This document shows, one piece after another, positions 36,005-44,096 of a stretch of DNA of 64,000 bases. Both the position numbers and the translations under genes were made by a program. Within the stretch, counting starts at the first letter, position 1; every line of letters starts with the position of its first letter. Origin of the DNA: Cellulomonas sp. URHD0024 (GTDB lineage Bacteria; Actinomycetota; Actinomycetes; Actinomycetales; Cellulomonadaceae); contig NZ_AUEW01000013.1 of the NCBI RefSeq assembly GCF_000426185.1, forward strand, positions 61,729 through 125,728, given 5' to 3'. The notes beneath the pieces were generated by a model. That model worked only from the letters and a program-made list of their open reading frames with translations, was not told the DNA's origin and made no database searches.

Positions 36005-37636
36005 TCACGACGCACCCCCTTGGCCGACGCGCACACGGCCGCCGGGGATGGCCGACAGCAGTTCGGCGGTGTACGGGTCGGCGGGTCGTGCGAACACACC
36101 CTCGACCGGGCCCTGCTCGACGATGCGGCCGCGCTGCAGGACGGCGACCTCGTGGGCCACCTGACGCACCACGGCGAGGTCGTGCGAGATGAACAGGTAG
36201 GACAGCCCGAGCTCCGCCTGGAGCTGGGCCAGCAGGTCGAGGATCTGCGCCTGGACCGAGACGTCCAGCGCGGACACGGGCTCGTCCAGGACGACCAGCT
36301 CGGGCTTCAGCGCGAGGGCGCGGGCGATCGCGACGCGCTGTCGCTGCCCGCCCGAGAGCTCGGCAGGTCGGCGCAGGAGGACCGTGCGGGGCAGCGCGAC
36401 GACGTCCAGCAGCTCGGCGGCCCGGGCGGCGCGCTCGGTCCGCGACCCGACCCCGAACGCGTTCAGAGGCTCGGTGATGATCCGCTGGACGGAGAAGCGC
36501 GGGTCGAGCGAGGCATAGGGGTTCTGGTAGACCACCTGCATCCGGCGACGCAGCAGCCGGAGCGCGGCTCCGTGGGTGTGGGTGACGTCGACGCCGTCGA
36601 CCAGCACCGACCCAGACGTCGGCTCCGCGAGCCGCAGCGCGAGCCGGGCGGTGGTCGACTTGCCCGACCCGGACTCGCCGACGAGCGCGAGGGTGCGACC
36701 CTTCGGCAGGACGAACGAGACGTCGTCGACCGCCCGGAGCGTCCCGCCCCCGGCGGAGCGGGGGAGCGTGAAGTCCTTGGTCAGCCTCCGCACCTCGAGG
36801 ACCGGGACGGCGGACGGGGGCACGGGCGCGGCGATGACGCGGGCTCCGCGCAGGCTGGGCGCCGCGGCCAGCAGCTCGCGCGTGTACGGGTCGCTCGGCG
36901 AGCCGAGCACCTCGTCGGGAGTGCCCTGCTCGACGACCCGTCCCTGGGACATCACGACGATGCGGTCCGCACGGTCGGCGGCCACGCCCAGGTCGTGCGT
37001 GATGAGCAGCACGCCGGTACCTGCTCCCGTGGTCAGCTGCTCGAGATGGTCGAGGATCTGGCGCTGCACCGTGACGTCGAGTGCGCTCGTGGGCTCGTCG
37101 GCCACGAGCAGGCGCGGCTTCGCGGCGAGCGCGATGGCGATGAGCACGCGCTGGCGCATACCGCCCGAGAGCTCGTGCGGGTACTGGCGGGCGCGGACCT
37201 CCGGATCGGACAGCCCCGCGCGCCGGAGCGCCTCGACGGCCTCGAGGTCGGCGTTCTTGCGGTCGGCGAGACCGTGGATGCGCAGGACCTCCGCAACCTG
37301 CTCGCCGATCCGCGTCACGGGGTTGAGGGACACGGTCGGGTCCTGCGGGACGAGTCCGACCAGGATGCCGCGGACGTTCCGCAGCGCCCGCTGGGAGGCG
37401 TTGACGACGTCATGGCCGAGGAGGTCGATGCTGCCGTGGTCGACGACCGCGGCCGGTGCGAGCAGCCGGACCACCGCCGCGGCGGTGGTCGACTTGCCGG
37501 AACCCGACTCGCCGACGACCGCGACGGTCTCGCCGGCGTCGACGTGCAGGGAGACGTCCCGGACGGCGCGAACGGTGCCTCGTCGGGTCCGGTACGCGAC
37601 CTCGAGGTCGGTGACGGTCAGCAGGCGCTCGCTCAC
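36005..37636 (-). CDS. Fused tandem ATPase of an oligopeptide-type ABC importer
   Basis: 543 aa carrying two complete nucleotide-binding domains (DppD-like then DppF-like) in one chain. First half: Walker A GESGSGKSTT near residue 38, signature LSGGMRQRVLIAIAL, Walker B LLVADEPTSALD, H-loop ITHD. Second half: GESGSGKSTT near 320, LSGGQRQRVAIARAL, LVVLDEPVSALD, ISHD. Each half has the C-terminal PYTRELL/PYTAELL piece of this family. GTG 37636 overlaps the DppC-like gene by 4 nt. Energises the importer. Confidence 0.92.
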   Translation of the reverse strand: MSERLLTVTDLEVAYRTRRGTVRAVRDVSLHVDAGETVAVVGESGSGKSTTAAAVVRLLAPAAVVDHGSIDLLGHDVVNASQRALRNVRGILVGLVPQDPTVSLNPVTRIGEQVAEVLRIHGLADRKNADLEAVEALRRAGLSDPEVRARQYPHELSGGMRQRVLIAIALAAKPRLLVADEPTSALDVTVQRQILDHLEQLTTGAGTGVLLITHDLGVAADRADRIVVMSQGRVVEQGTPDEVLGSPSDPYTRELLAAAPSLRGARVIAAPVPPSAVPVLEVRRLTKDFTLPRSAGGGTLRAVDDVSFVLPKGRTLALVGESGSGKSTTARLALRLAEPTSGSVLVDGVDVTHTHGAALRLLRRRMQVVYQNPYASLDPRFSVQRIITEPLNAFGVGSRTERAARAAELLDVVALPRTVLLRRPAELSGGQRQRVAIARALALKPELVVLDEPVSALDVSVQAQILDLLAQLQAELGLSYLFISHDLAVVRQVAHEVAVLQRGRIVEQGPVEGVFARPADPYTAELLSAIPGGRVRVGQGGAS

Positions 37637-38562
37637 AGGACGTTCCCCTCCTGCCGGTCGATCGCCCGGGAGATGCGGCCGGCCGCCAGCACCGTGAGCG
37701 CGATCGTCAGACCTGGCAGCGTGGTGAGCCACCAGGACGTGCGCAGGTAGTCGCGCCCGCCCGAGACGAGGGCTCCCCACTCGGGCGCGGGCGGTGGAGC
37801 GCCGAACCCGAGGAAGCTCAGTGCGGACACCGCGAGGATGGCGGTGCCGAGCTGCAGCGCTGCCAGGACGACGACAGGACCGGACGCGTTGGGCAGCACG
37901 TGCTGGAACAGCACGGACCACCAGCGGCTGCCTCCGGCGTGCGCTGCCTCGACGTACACCGACGACCGCACGCGCAGGACCTCGGACCGCATGATCCGCG
38001 AGACGGTCGCCACGCTGGCCAGGCCGACGGCGACGGCCACCTTGACGGTCCCGAACCCGAGCGCGGTGATCAGGGCGAGCGAGAGCAGCAGGGCCGGGAT
38101 GGAGAGCAGCACGTCGACGATCCGCATGACGACGTCGTCGAACACCCCCCCGACGAAACCGGCCAGGAGGCCGACGACCGCGCCGACGAGCAGGCCGACC
38201 CCGACCGCCACGAGGGCAGCCTCGAGGGTCAGGTGCGTGCCGTGCACCACCCGCGTGTACAGGTCGCGTCCGAGCTGGTCCGTGCCGAACCAGTGGGCCG
38301 ACGACGGACCCTGCAGCTTGTCCGCGGGAACGCCGACGAGGGGGTCGCCGGGCGCGAGGAGGCTCGGCGCGAAGGCGGCGAGGAGCACCACGGCGATCCA
38401 GGCCGCCGCGATCAGCAGCCCGGGCGTGCGCAGGAGGTCACGGAGCCAGGCGAACCGGCCGCGGGCCTGGGCGTCCTGCCGGTCGCGCAGGGCGTCGGCG
38501 AGGCGGTCCTTGGAGGTGGTGGCGAAGTCGTCGACCGTCGGGTCGTCGAGGAGGTCGGTCAT
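37633..38562 (-). CDS. ABC transporter permease, DppC/OppC-like
   Basis: 309-aa inner membrane permease: long cytosolic N-terminus, then about six helices (LLIAAAWIAVVLLAAFAPSL near residue 48), periplasmic-side motif HWFGTDQLGRDLYTRVV near 92 typical of DppC, and the EAA loop VEAAHAGGSRWWSVLFQHVLPN near 205. ATG 38562, directly (1 nt) after the DppB-like gene. Confidence 0.92.
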   Translation of the reverse strand: MTDLLDDPTVDDFATTSKDRLADALRDRQDAQARGRFAWLRDLLRTPGLLIAAAWIAVVLLAAFAPSLLAPGDPLVGVPADKLQGPSSAHWFGTDQLGRDLYTRVVHGTHLTLEAALVAVGVGLLVGAVVGLLAGFVGGVFDDVVMRIVDVLLSIPALLLSLALITALGFGTVKVAVAVGLASVATVSRIMRSEVLRVRSSVYVEAAHAGGSRWWSVLFQHVLPNASGPVVVLAALQLGTAILAVSALSFLGFGAPPPAPEWGALVSGGRDYLRTSWWLTTLPGLTIALTVLAAGRISRAIDRQEGNVL

Positions 38563-38563
38563 G

Positions 38564-39562
38564 TCACACCCCCGCCGTCGCGGGCTCGAGCGCGGGAGCG
38601 GCCTGGGCCCCAGGGGCGACCTTGGCCGCCCGTGGGTGGCGCACGATCCGGGGGTCGAGCAACGGGTAGAGCAGATCCACCGCCAGGTTGACCAGGACGA
38701 ACACCGCGGCGGCGAACAGCACGATCCCCTGCACCACCGGGATGTCCTGCGCGCTGACCGAGGTCGCGGTGAGTCGGCCGATCCCCGGGCGGGAGAACAC
38801 GGTCTCGGTGACCACGGCCCCGGCGAGGAGCTCGCCGATGACCAGGCCGATCACCGTGAGGGCGGGGAGCGAGGCGTTGCGCAGCGCGTGCCGGAAGTGG
38901 ACACGCACCGGGCCCGCGCCCTTCGCGCGTGCGGTGTCCACGTACGGCTGCCGCAGGCTGTGCTGGAGGCTCCGGGACAGCATCTGCGCGATGATCGCGG
39001 CCGTCGGCACGGCCAGCGTCACCGCCGGGAGCACGATCGAGGAGAAGCCCTTGTTGCCGACGGCCGGGAAGATCGGGTGGGCGAACGAGAACCACTGCAC
39101 GAGCATCAGGCCGAACCAGAAGGACGGGATCGCGACGCCGAGCGGCGGCAGACCGAGGAGGGCGTTGGACAGTCCGCGCGAACGGGCGAGGGTGGCGACG
39201 ACGGCCAGCCCACCGCCCACCACGAGCGCGAGCAGGAACGCGGCGGCGGCGATGGACGCGGTCGACGGGACGGCGTCGGCGATCAGGGCGGCGACGGGGC
39301 GGTGCAGGACGACCGACGAGCCGAGGTCTCCGTGCAGGGCGGCGCCCAGGTGCGTGACGTACTGCGCCGGCAGGGGCTGGTCGAGCCCGTACTGCGCTCG
39401 CAGCGCGTCGAGCTGCGCCGGGGTGACGTCCGAGGAGTCGCTCCCGTACATCAGCGAGACGGGGTCACCGGGCAGCGCGTAGAGCACGACGAACGAGACC
39501 GTGTAGGCCGCCCAGAGCACCAGGAGCGCCTGCCCGAGACGGGCGAGCACGTAGCGGTTCAT
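38564..39562 (-). CDS. ABC transporter permease, DppB/OppB-like
   Basis: 332-aa permease, first gene of the riboswitch-controlled operon. DppB marks: N-terminal helix RLGQALLVLWAAYTVSFVVLYALPGDPV, then QYGLDQPLPAQY and HGDLGSS near residue 75-95, and EAA loop VDTARAKGAGPVRVHFRHALRN near 210. ATG 39562 has only a weak GGGG ribosome site, which could be masked by the riboswitch expression platform. An in-frame upstream ATG would lie inside the leader. Confidence 0.92.
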   Translation of the reverse strand: MNRYVLARLGQALLVLWAAYTVSFVVLYALPGDPVSLMYGSDSSDVTPAQLDALRAQYGLDQPLPAQYVTHLGAALHGDLGSSVVLHRPVAALIADAVPSTASIAAAAFLLALVVGGGLAVVATLARSRGLSNALLGLPPLGVAIPSFWFGLMLVQWFSFAHPIFPAVGNKGFSSIVLPAVTLAVPTAAIIAQMLSRSLQHSLRQPYVDTARAKGAGPVRVHFRHALRNASLPALTVIGLVIGELLAGAVVTETVFSRPGIGRLTATSVSAQDIPVVQGIVLFAAAVFVLVNLAVDLLYPLLDPRIVRHPRAAKVAPGAQAAPALEPATAGV

Positions 39563-39612
39563 CGTGGGCCCCGGCGGTAGGCGCGCATCGGTCGTACCTC
39601 GCTTCGTCATCT

Positions 39613-39717
39613 GTGCTTGCACGGCGGGTGCCGTGCCGGGTCGTCACCTGGAGCACCCCGTCACGGGAAGGGTTGCTGTCCGACCAACCAGGGTTTGTCG
39701 CCGGAGCTCGAGACCGG
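39613..39717 (-). ncRNA. SAM riboswitch (SAM-I/SAM-IV clan)
   Basis: The minus strand shows the SAM-clan core in order: P1 strand GGTC, P2 CCGGCGAC...GTCGG whose loop has CCCTGG, then CAGCAACCC, P3 CCCGTGACGGGG, GTGCTCCAGGTGA, and closing GACC. CCTGG in the P2 loop can pair with CCAGG as the pseudoknot. A 7-bp hairpin GCACGGC-ACCC-GCCGTGC follows, as P4 or expression platform, before the permease ATG. The promoter start predicted near 39716 falls just before P1. SAM binding should switch off the ABC importer operon. Confidence 0.88.
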
Positions 39718-39722
39718 CCGTG

Positions 39723-39751
39723 AAAGTAGGGACCCGGTCGGTCGTCGTCAA
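39723..39751 (-). promoter_or_regulatory. Promoter of the SAM-riboswitch ABC operon
   Basis: On the minus strand -35 TTGACG (39746-39751), 17-bp spacer, -10 TACTTT (39723-39728). Predicted start about 39716, right at the riboswitch 5' end. Confidence 0.7.
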
Positions 39752-39762
39752 CGGTCTGCCGG

Positions 39763-39772
39763 GACGTCTCAC
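39763..39772 (-). promoter_or_regulatory. Shared box GTGAGACGTC, minus-operon copy
   Basis: GTGAGACGTC on the minus strand, 6 nt before GACCGTTGAC, which contains the -35 of the ABC operon. Identical box and distance class to the plus operon copy; likely site of one activator. Confidence 0.55.
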
Positions 39773-39802
39773 GAACTGGACAGGGCGCCCGCAGACCGAG
39801 AT

Positions 39803-39812
39803 GTGAGACGTC
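39803..39812 (+). promoter_or_regulatory. Shared box GTGAGACGTC, plus-operon copy
   Basis: GTGAGACGTC on the plus strand, 7 nt before GACCGTTGAC, which contains the -35 of the plus operon. With the minus copy it forms a nested inverted repeat over 39747-39829. Confidence 0.55.
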
Positions 39813-39824
39813 TGCCGTCGACCG

Positions 39825-39853
39825 TTGACTTCCGTCCCGTCGCCGCAGACGCT
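39825..39853 (+). promoter_or_regulatory. Promoter of the plus-strand sulfur operon
   Basis: -35 TTGACT (39825-39830), 17-bp spacer, -10 GACGCT (39848-39853). Leader of about 38 nt to the first gene. The -10 is weak, fitting dependence on an activator at the GTGAGACGTC box. Confidence 0.5.
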
Positions 39854-39898
39854 CCCGCCGCCCGTCGACACAGCGCTGACCAGCTCACCAGGGGAACC

Positions 39899-40717
39899 AT
39901 GTCCGTCGTCCTCGTCCCGTCCACCCTCGAGGCCCGCTACGGCGGGATCGCTCCGGCCGACGTCGCCAGCAGCGACGTCATCGAGCTCCAGCTCGCGCAC
40001 CGCTCGGTGCGGCGCTATCTGCCCGACGACGTCTCGGACGCCGAGCTCGCCGCCGTCGTCGCCGCCGCGCAGTCCGCCGCGACCAGCTCGAACCTCCAGC
40101 TGTGGAGCGTCGTCGCGGTCCGCGACGAGGAGCGCCGCGCGGCTCTGGCCGCGCTCGCAGGCAACCAGGCGCACATCAGCCAGGCGCCGCTGCTGCTCGT
40201 CTGGCTGGTCGACCTCGGCCGCGCCCACGCCATCGCCGCGGCGCACGACGCGCCTACCGAGGGCGCCGACTTCCTCGAGACGGCGGTCGTCGGTTTCGTC
40301 GACGCCGCCCTGGCCGCACAGAACGCGGCGCTCGCGGCCGAGTCGCTGGGGCTGGGCACCGTGTACATCGGAGCGCTACGCAACAGTCCGGCCGAGGTCG
40401 CCGACCTGCTGCACCTGCCGCGTCACGTCTTCGCCGCCTTCGGGCTCGTCGTCGGGCGGCCCGACCTGTCCGAGAACACGCGGGTGAAGCCACGTCTGCC
40501 CCAGTCGGCCGTGCTGCACCACGAGGTCTACGACGACGCGGAGCACGCGGACGCCGTCGCCGGCTACGAGGAGCGCATCGGAGACTTCTACGCCGCCGAG
40601 GGGCTGTCGCACTCCTGGGTCGAGCGGCTGCTCGCCCGGTTGTCGGGCCCGGAGGCGCTCAACGGTCGTGACCAGCTCCGCTCGGCGCTCGAGGCGCAGG
40701 GGTTCGAGCTGCGATGA
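39899..40717 (+). CDS. Nitroreductase-family NADPH-dependent FMN oxidoreductase
   Basis: 272 aa, NfsA/FRP-like. The family core IELQLAHRSVRRYLPDDVSDAELAAVV (from about residue 27, with FMN-contacting HRSVR) is followed by AAQSAATSSNLQLWSVVAV and LAAESLGLGTVYIGALRN near residue 150. In this operon it could supply reduced FMN to the two luciferase-like monooxygenases encoded at the operon end, or reduce an S-containing intermediate. ATG 39899 has AGGGGA 5 nt upstream. Overlaps the next gene by 4 nt. Confidence 0.85.
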   Translation: MSVVLVPSTLEARYGGIAPADVASSDVIELQLAHRSVRRYLPDDVSDAELAAVVAAAQSAATSSNLQLWSVVAVRDEERRAALAALAGNQAHISQAPLLLVWLVDLGRAHAIAAAHDAPTEGADFLETAVVGFVDAALAAQNAALAAESLGLGTVYIGALRNSPAEVADLLHLPRHVFAAFGLVVGRPDLSENTRVKPRLPQSAVLHHEVYDDAEHADAVAGYEERIGDFYAAEGLSHSWVERLLARLSGPEALNGRDQLRSALEAQGFELR

Positions 40718-41181
40718 GCACAGCCACGATCACGATCACCGCAGTGCCGTGGACACACCCGCACGCGGGGCGGCTGCGCGACCTGATGGACGAGGAGCTG
40801 GGCGCCCGCTACGCCGACCTGAGAGCACTGCGCGGGCCGCGCGTGCCGGTCGAGCCCGCCTCCGTGCTGGTGACGTTCGTCGCGTACGACGGCGAACGCC
40901 CGGTCGCTACGGCTGCACTGCGCCGTGCGCACGGGTTCTACGAGGTCAAGCGCGTGTTCGTCGCCGCATCGCACCGCCGCGTCGGCCTCGCAGCCCGCCT
41001 GCTCGGCGCACTCGGCGACCGGGCGTCGGCGGCCGGGGTGCGGACCCTCGTGCTGCAGACCGGGACGCGTCAGCCGGAGGCCGTCGCCCTGTACGAGCGG
41101 GAGGGCTGGCAGGCAGCTCCGGCATTCGGTGAGTACGTCGGCGACGAGCTCAGCCTGTGCTTCGCCAAGGAGCTGTCATGA
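40714..41181 (+). CDS. GNAT-family N-acetyltransferase
   Basis: 155-aa GNAT domain with ACoA loop ASHRRVGLAARLLGALGDRA near residues 89-107 (R-R-V-G-L-A in place of Q-x-x-G-x-G/A) preceded by EVKRVFVA, and VALYEREGWQAAPAFGEY near 130. Similar small GNATs act on amino acids and S-substituted cysteines in other sulfur operons; here the same substrate class is inferred. Starts inside the nitroreductase stop (ATGA) and its stop overlaps the next start. Confidence 0.8.
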   Translation: MSTATITITAVPWTHPHAGRLRDLMDEELGARYADLRALRGPRVPVEPASVLVTFVAYDGERPVATAALRRAHGFYEVKRVFVAASHRRVGLAARLLGALGDRASAAGVRTLVLQTGTRQPEAVALYEREGWQAAPAFGEYVGDELSLCFAKELS

Positions 41182-42134
41182 GCCGCGCTCTCGGTCCGCT
41201 CTCCGTGTCGCCCGTCGGTCTCGGCGGCATGTCGCTGACCGGTGCGTACGGCACGGCCGACCGCGAGGAGTCGGTGGCGACCGTGCTGCGCGGCCTCGAC
41301 CTCGGGGTGACGTTCTTCGACACCGCCGACGTGTATGCGGACGGAGAGAACGAGCGCCTGCTCGGTCCGCTGCTCGCGCCCCACCGGGACCGGGTGGTGC
41401 TGGCCACGAAGGTCGGCCTGGGCGTGGCCGGGCGCGAGGTGGACGGTCGGCCCGAGCACGTGCACCAGGCGATCGACGCGAGCCTGCAGCGGCTGGGCTG
41501 GGACCACGTCGACCTCTACTACCTGCACCGGGTCGACCCTCAGGTGCCGATCGAGGAGACCGTCGGTGCGCTCGCGGACGTGGTGCGGGCGGGCAAGGCC
41601 CGGCACGTCGGCCTGTCGGAGGCGTCCGCCGCGACGATCCGGCGCGCGCACGCCGTGCACCCGATCGCGGCCGTCCAGAGCGAGTACTCGCTGTTCCACC
41701 GCGGAGCCGAGGACGAGGTGCTGCCCACGCTGCGGGAGCTCGGCATCGGCTTCGTGCCGTTCTCTCCGCTCGGGCGGGGGATCCTCACCGGCGCCGTGAC
41801 GTCGACCGCCTTCGACCCGGGCGACACGCGCGCACGCCACGAGCGCTACCAGGGGGAGGCGTTCGCGTCGAACGTGCGCCTCGTCGAGCGGCTGAGCGCG
41901 CTCGCCGACGCCCGCGGCGTGCCCGTCGCGCGGCTCGCGCTCGCCTGGGTGCTCGCGCAGGGCGACGACATCGTCCCGATCCCCGGCACACGGCACGCGG
42001 ACCACCTCGCGTCCAACGTGGCTGCCGCCGACCTCGTGCTCGACGACGCCGACCTGGCCGCGATCGTCGACGCCGTGCCCGCCGGCGCGGTCGTCGGTGT
42101 CCGGCACCCGCAGCCGCACCTGCTGGACGGCTGA
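41178..42134 (+). CDS. Aldo/keto reductase
   Basis: 318-aa NADPH-dependent (beta/alpha)8 oxidoreductase, AKR13-like. Catalytic tetrad marks: FFDTADVYADGENERLLG (Asp and Tyr, around residues 46-55), Lys in VLATKVGLGV near 84, His in YYLHRVDPQVPIEE near 120; cofactor segment VPIPGTRHADHLASNVAA near 275. ATG 41178 overlaps the GNAT stop. May reduce an aldehyde released by C-S cleavage (inference). Confidence 0.9.
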   Translation: MSRALGPLSVSPVGLGGMSLTGAYGTADREESVATVLRGLDLGVTFFDTADVYADGENERLLGPLLAPHRDRVVLATKVGLGVAGREVDGRPEHVHQAIDASLQRLGWDHVDLYYLHRVDPQVPIEETVGALADVVRAGKARHVGLSEASAATIRRAHAVHPIAAVQSEYSLFHRGAEDEVLPTLRELGIGFVPFSPLGRGILTGAVTSTAFDPGDTRARHERYQGEAFASNVRLVERLSALADARGVPVARLALAWVLAQGDDIVPIPGTRHADHLASNVAAADLVLDDADLAAIVDAVPAGAVVGVRHPQPHLLDG

Positions 42135-42143
42135 CGCGCACCG

Positions 42144-43664
42144 ATGACGACCACCTCTGACGTCCGGGAGGCGCCGGCCGGACCCGTGGTCCGGTCCCGG
42201 GTGCTCGCGGTCTGCCTCGTCGTGGGGTTCGCGACGCTCGTGGACCAGGCGATCCTGACGGTCGCCGTCCCCTCGATCCGCGGGTCGCTGTCGGCCGGCA
42301 CGAGCGAGGTCCAGTGGATCCTCGCGGCCTACTCGTTGGCGTTCGCGGTCGCCCTGGTCCCCGCCGGGCGGCTCGGAGACGCACGTGGGCGCCGCGCCCT
42401 GCTCATCGGGGGCGTCGCCGCCTTCTCGGTGTTCAGCCTCGTCGGCGCGACGGCGCACGACCCGGCCGTGGTCGTGATCGCCCGGCTTCTTCAGGGCGCC
42501 GGTGCAGGTACCGCGAACCCGCAGGTCATCGGCCTCGTCCAGGATCACTTCCCGGGACGCGAACGGACACGCGCCCTCGGCCTGTACGCGACCGTCGGGG
42601 CCTTCGCGGGCGTGGTCGCGCCGTTGATCGGCGGGACCGTCATCGGCGTCGCCGGAACACCGGACGCCTGGCGCTGGGTCATGGTGTTCAACGTCCCCTT
42701 CGGCCTGGCTGCGGCCGTGCTGGGATGGCGCTGGCTCCCGCGCCGCTCGACGGTCCCTCGGACGCCCGACCTCGACCTGACCGGGCTCGGTCTGCTCGCC
42801 GCGGCGACTGTCGCGTTGCTGGTACCGGTCGTCGTGGTCAGCGGAGGCGGCGACCGCGCGACCGGCCCTGCCGGGATCCCGACCGTCGCGTACGCGACGC
42901 TGTTCGCTCTCGCGGTGGCGGGCTTCGTACTGTGGGAGCGTCGCTACGCGCGGCGCGGCCGCACCCCGATCCTGCTGCCGCAGCTGATCGGCAACCGTGG
43001 CTTCGCGCTCGGCACGGCCGTGGCGATGTTCTCGTTCGGTGCCGCCCTGGGTTCCTCGCTCGTGCTCACCCTCTTCCTGCAGGAGGGCCTCGGGCTGACC
43101 GCCCTGCACGCGGGTCTCGTCTCCACGCCTGCCGCCGTGATCGGTGGCGTGGCGTCCGCGCTCGCCTGGCGGATCTCCGGCGGACGCGGTCGTTCCGCAG
43201 TGACGTGGAGCTTCGGCGTGGTCGTGCTCGGCACGCTGGCCACCCTCGCGCTCGTCGTGCTCGCGCCGCCGACCGCCGCGGTGGTCGGCATCACGATCAC
43301 GCTGGTCGTCACGAGCGCGGCCGGTGGCCTGGCGGCCGTGCCCAACCAGTCGTTGACGCTCGGGCACGCCACCGCCGGTGCGCACGGGCTCGCCGCCGGC
43401 TTCCTGCAGGTGTCCCAGCGCATCTCGTCGACCGTCTGCATCGCGGGACTGGGAGGCGTGGTGCTCGCGTCGGCCGTACCCGGCGACCTCGGGTCCTACC
43501 GGCGAGCGACTGCCACCGGTCTCGCGATCACGGCTGGCCTGGTCCTGTGCGGCGCCGTCTGCTCGTGGCTCGACCGCACGCCCCGCTCGTCCGTCCCGAC
43601 CCAGGACGTCACGACGCAGACCGTCCCGACGACGTCCGCCCTGTTCACGGCCGCCCGGTCGTAA
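42144..43664 (+). CDS. MFS transporter, DHA2 (14-helix) type
   Basis: 506 aa with 14 predicted helices. Motif A-like GRLGDARGRRALLIGG near residue 75, motif C region GPVVAPLIGG-like FAGVVAPLIGGTVIG near 153, and several hydrophobic runs up to ITAGLVLCGAVCSWLD. Proton-driven drug/solute exporters dominate this family; here it could export a toxic metabolite or cysteine-related product. 9 nt after the aldo/keto reductase. Confidence 0.88.
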   Translation: MTTTSDVREAPAGPVVRSRVLAVCLVVGFATLVDQAILTVAVPSIRGSLSAGTSEVQWILAAYSLAFAVALVPAGRLGDARGRRALLIGGVAAFSVFSLVGATAHDPAVVVIARLLQGAGAGTANPQVIGLVQDHFPGRERTRALGLYATVGAFAGVVAPLIGGTVIGVAGTPDAWRWVMVFNVPFGLAAAVLGWRWLPRRSTVPRTPDLDLTGLGLLAAATVALLVPVVVVSGGGDRATGPAGIPTVAYATLFALAVAGFVLWERRYARRGRTPILLPQLIGNRGFALGTAVAMFSFGAALGSSLVLTLFLQEGLGLTALHAGLVSTPAAVIGGVASALAWRISGGRGRSAVTWSFGVVVLGTLATLALVVLAPPTAAVVGITITLVVTSAAGGLAAVPNQSLTLGHATAGAHGLAAGFLQVSQRISSTVCIAGLGGVVLASAVPGDLGSYRRATATGLAITAGLVLCGAVCSWLDRTPRSSVPTQDVTTQTVPTTSALFTAARS

Positions 43665-43682
43665 AACCACGAGGAGAACACC

Positions 43683-44096
43683 ATGACCGAGACCGCATCC
43701 CGTCCCGGCGCCCCCGCCGAGCACCTCAGCCTGGAGGAGGCAGCAGCGCTCGCGCCCGCGGTCAGCGCCCAGGAAGCCGCCGAGCGCGTCGCAGACGGCG
43801 CGTTCCTGCTGGACGTCCGCAGCGACGCCGGGCGGTCTCGCACGGGAGCCATCCCCGGCGCGACCGTCGGCGACCGGTACGCCATCGACGACGAGTTCGA
43901 CCTCGCGGCCGCCACGCGCCACGCGCCCGTGGTCTCGTTGGACACGCCGATCGTGGTCGTCTGCGGCTCGGTGCGCGGCTCGGGGCCCGTCGCCGCGGAG
44001 CTGCGGGCGAAGGGCTTCACCGACGTCGTCCACGTCGACGGCGGCTTCGGTGCCTGGAAGGAGGCGGGGCTGCCCGCCAAGGAGCCGACGGCCTGA
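43683..44096 (+). CDS. Rhodanese-domain protein
   Basis: 137 aa, single rhodanese domain from about residue 30: DGAFLLDVRSDAGRSRTGAIPGATVGD, then active-site Cys in VVVCGSVRGSG near residue 99, and VVHVDGGFGAWKEAGLP. The loop after Cys is six residues, as in sulfur-selective rhodaneses. Likely accepts or transfers sulfane sulfur. ATG 43683 has GAGGAGA upstream. Stop overlaps the amidohydrolase start by 1 nt. Confidence 0.88.
   Translation: MTETASRPGAPAEHLSLEEAAALAPAVSAQEAAERVADGAFLLDVRSDAGRSRTGAIPGATVGDRYAIDDEFDLAAATRHAPVVSLDTPIVVVCGSVRGSGPVAAELRAKGFTDVVHVDGGFGAWKEAGLPAKEPTA

Larger units (their letters stand above)
39563..39898. other. Divergent control region of the two sulfur operons
   Basis: 336 bases without a gene. 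From left: permease leader, SAM riboswitch, minus promoter, two inverted GTGAGACGTC boxes around a 30-nt centre that contains GGGCGCCC, plus promoter, and a leader with AGGGGA before the first plus gene. No regulator gene is encoded in either operon, so the factor acts in trans. Confidence 0.7.
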
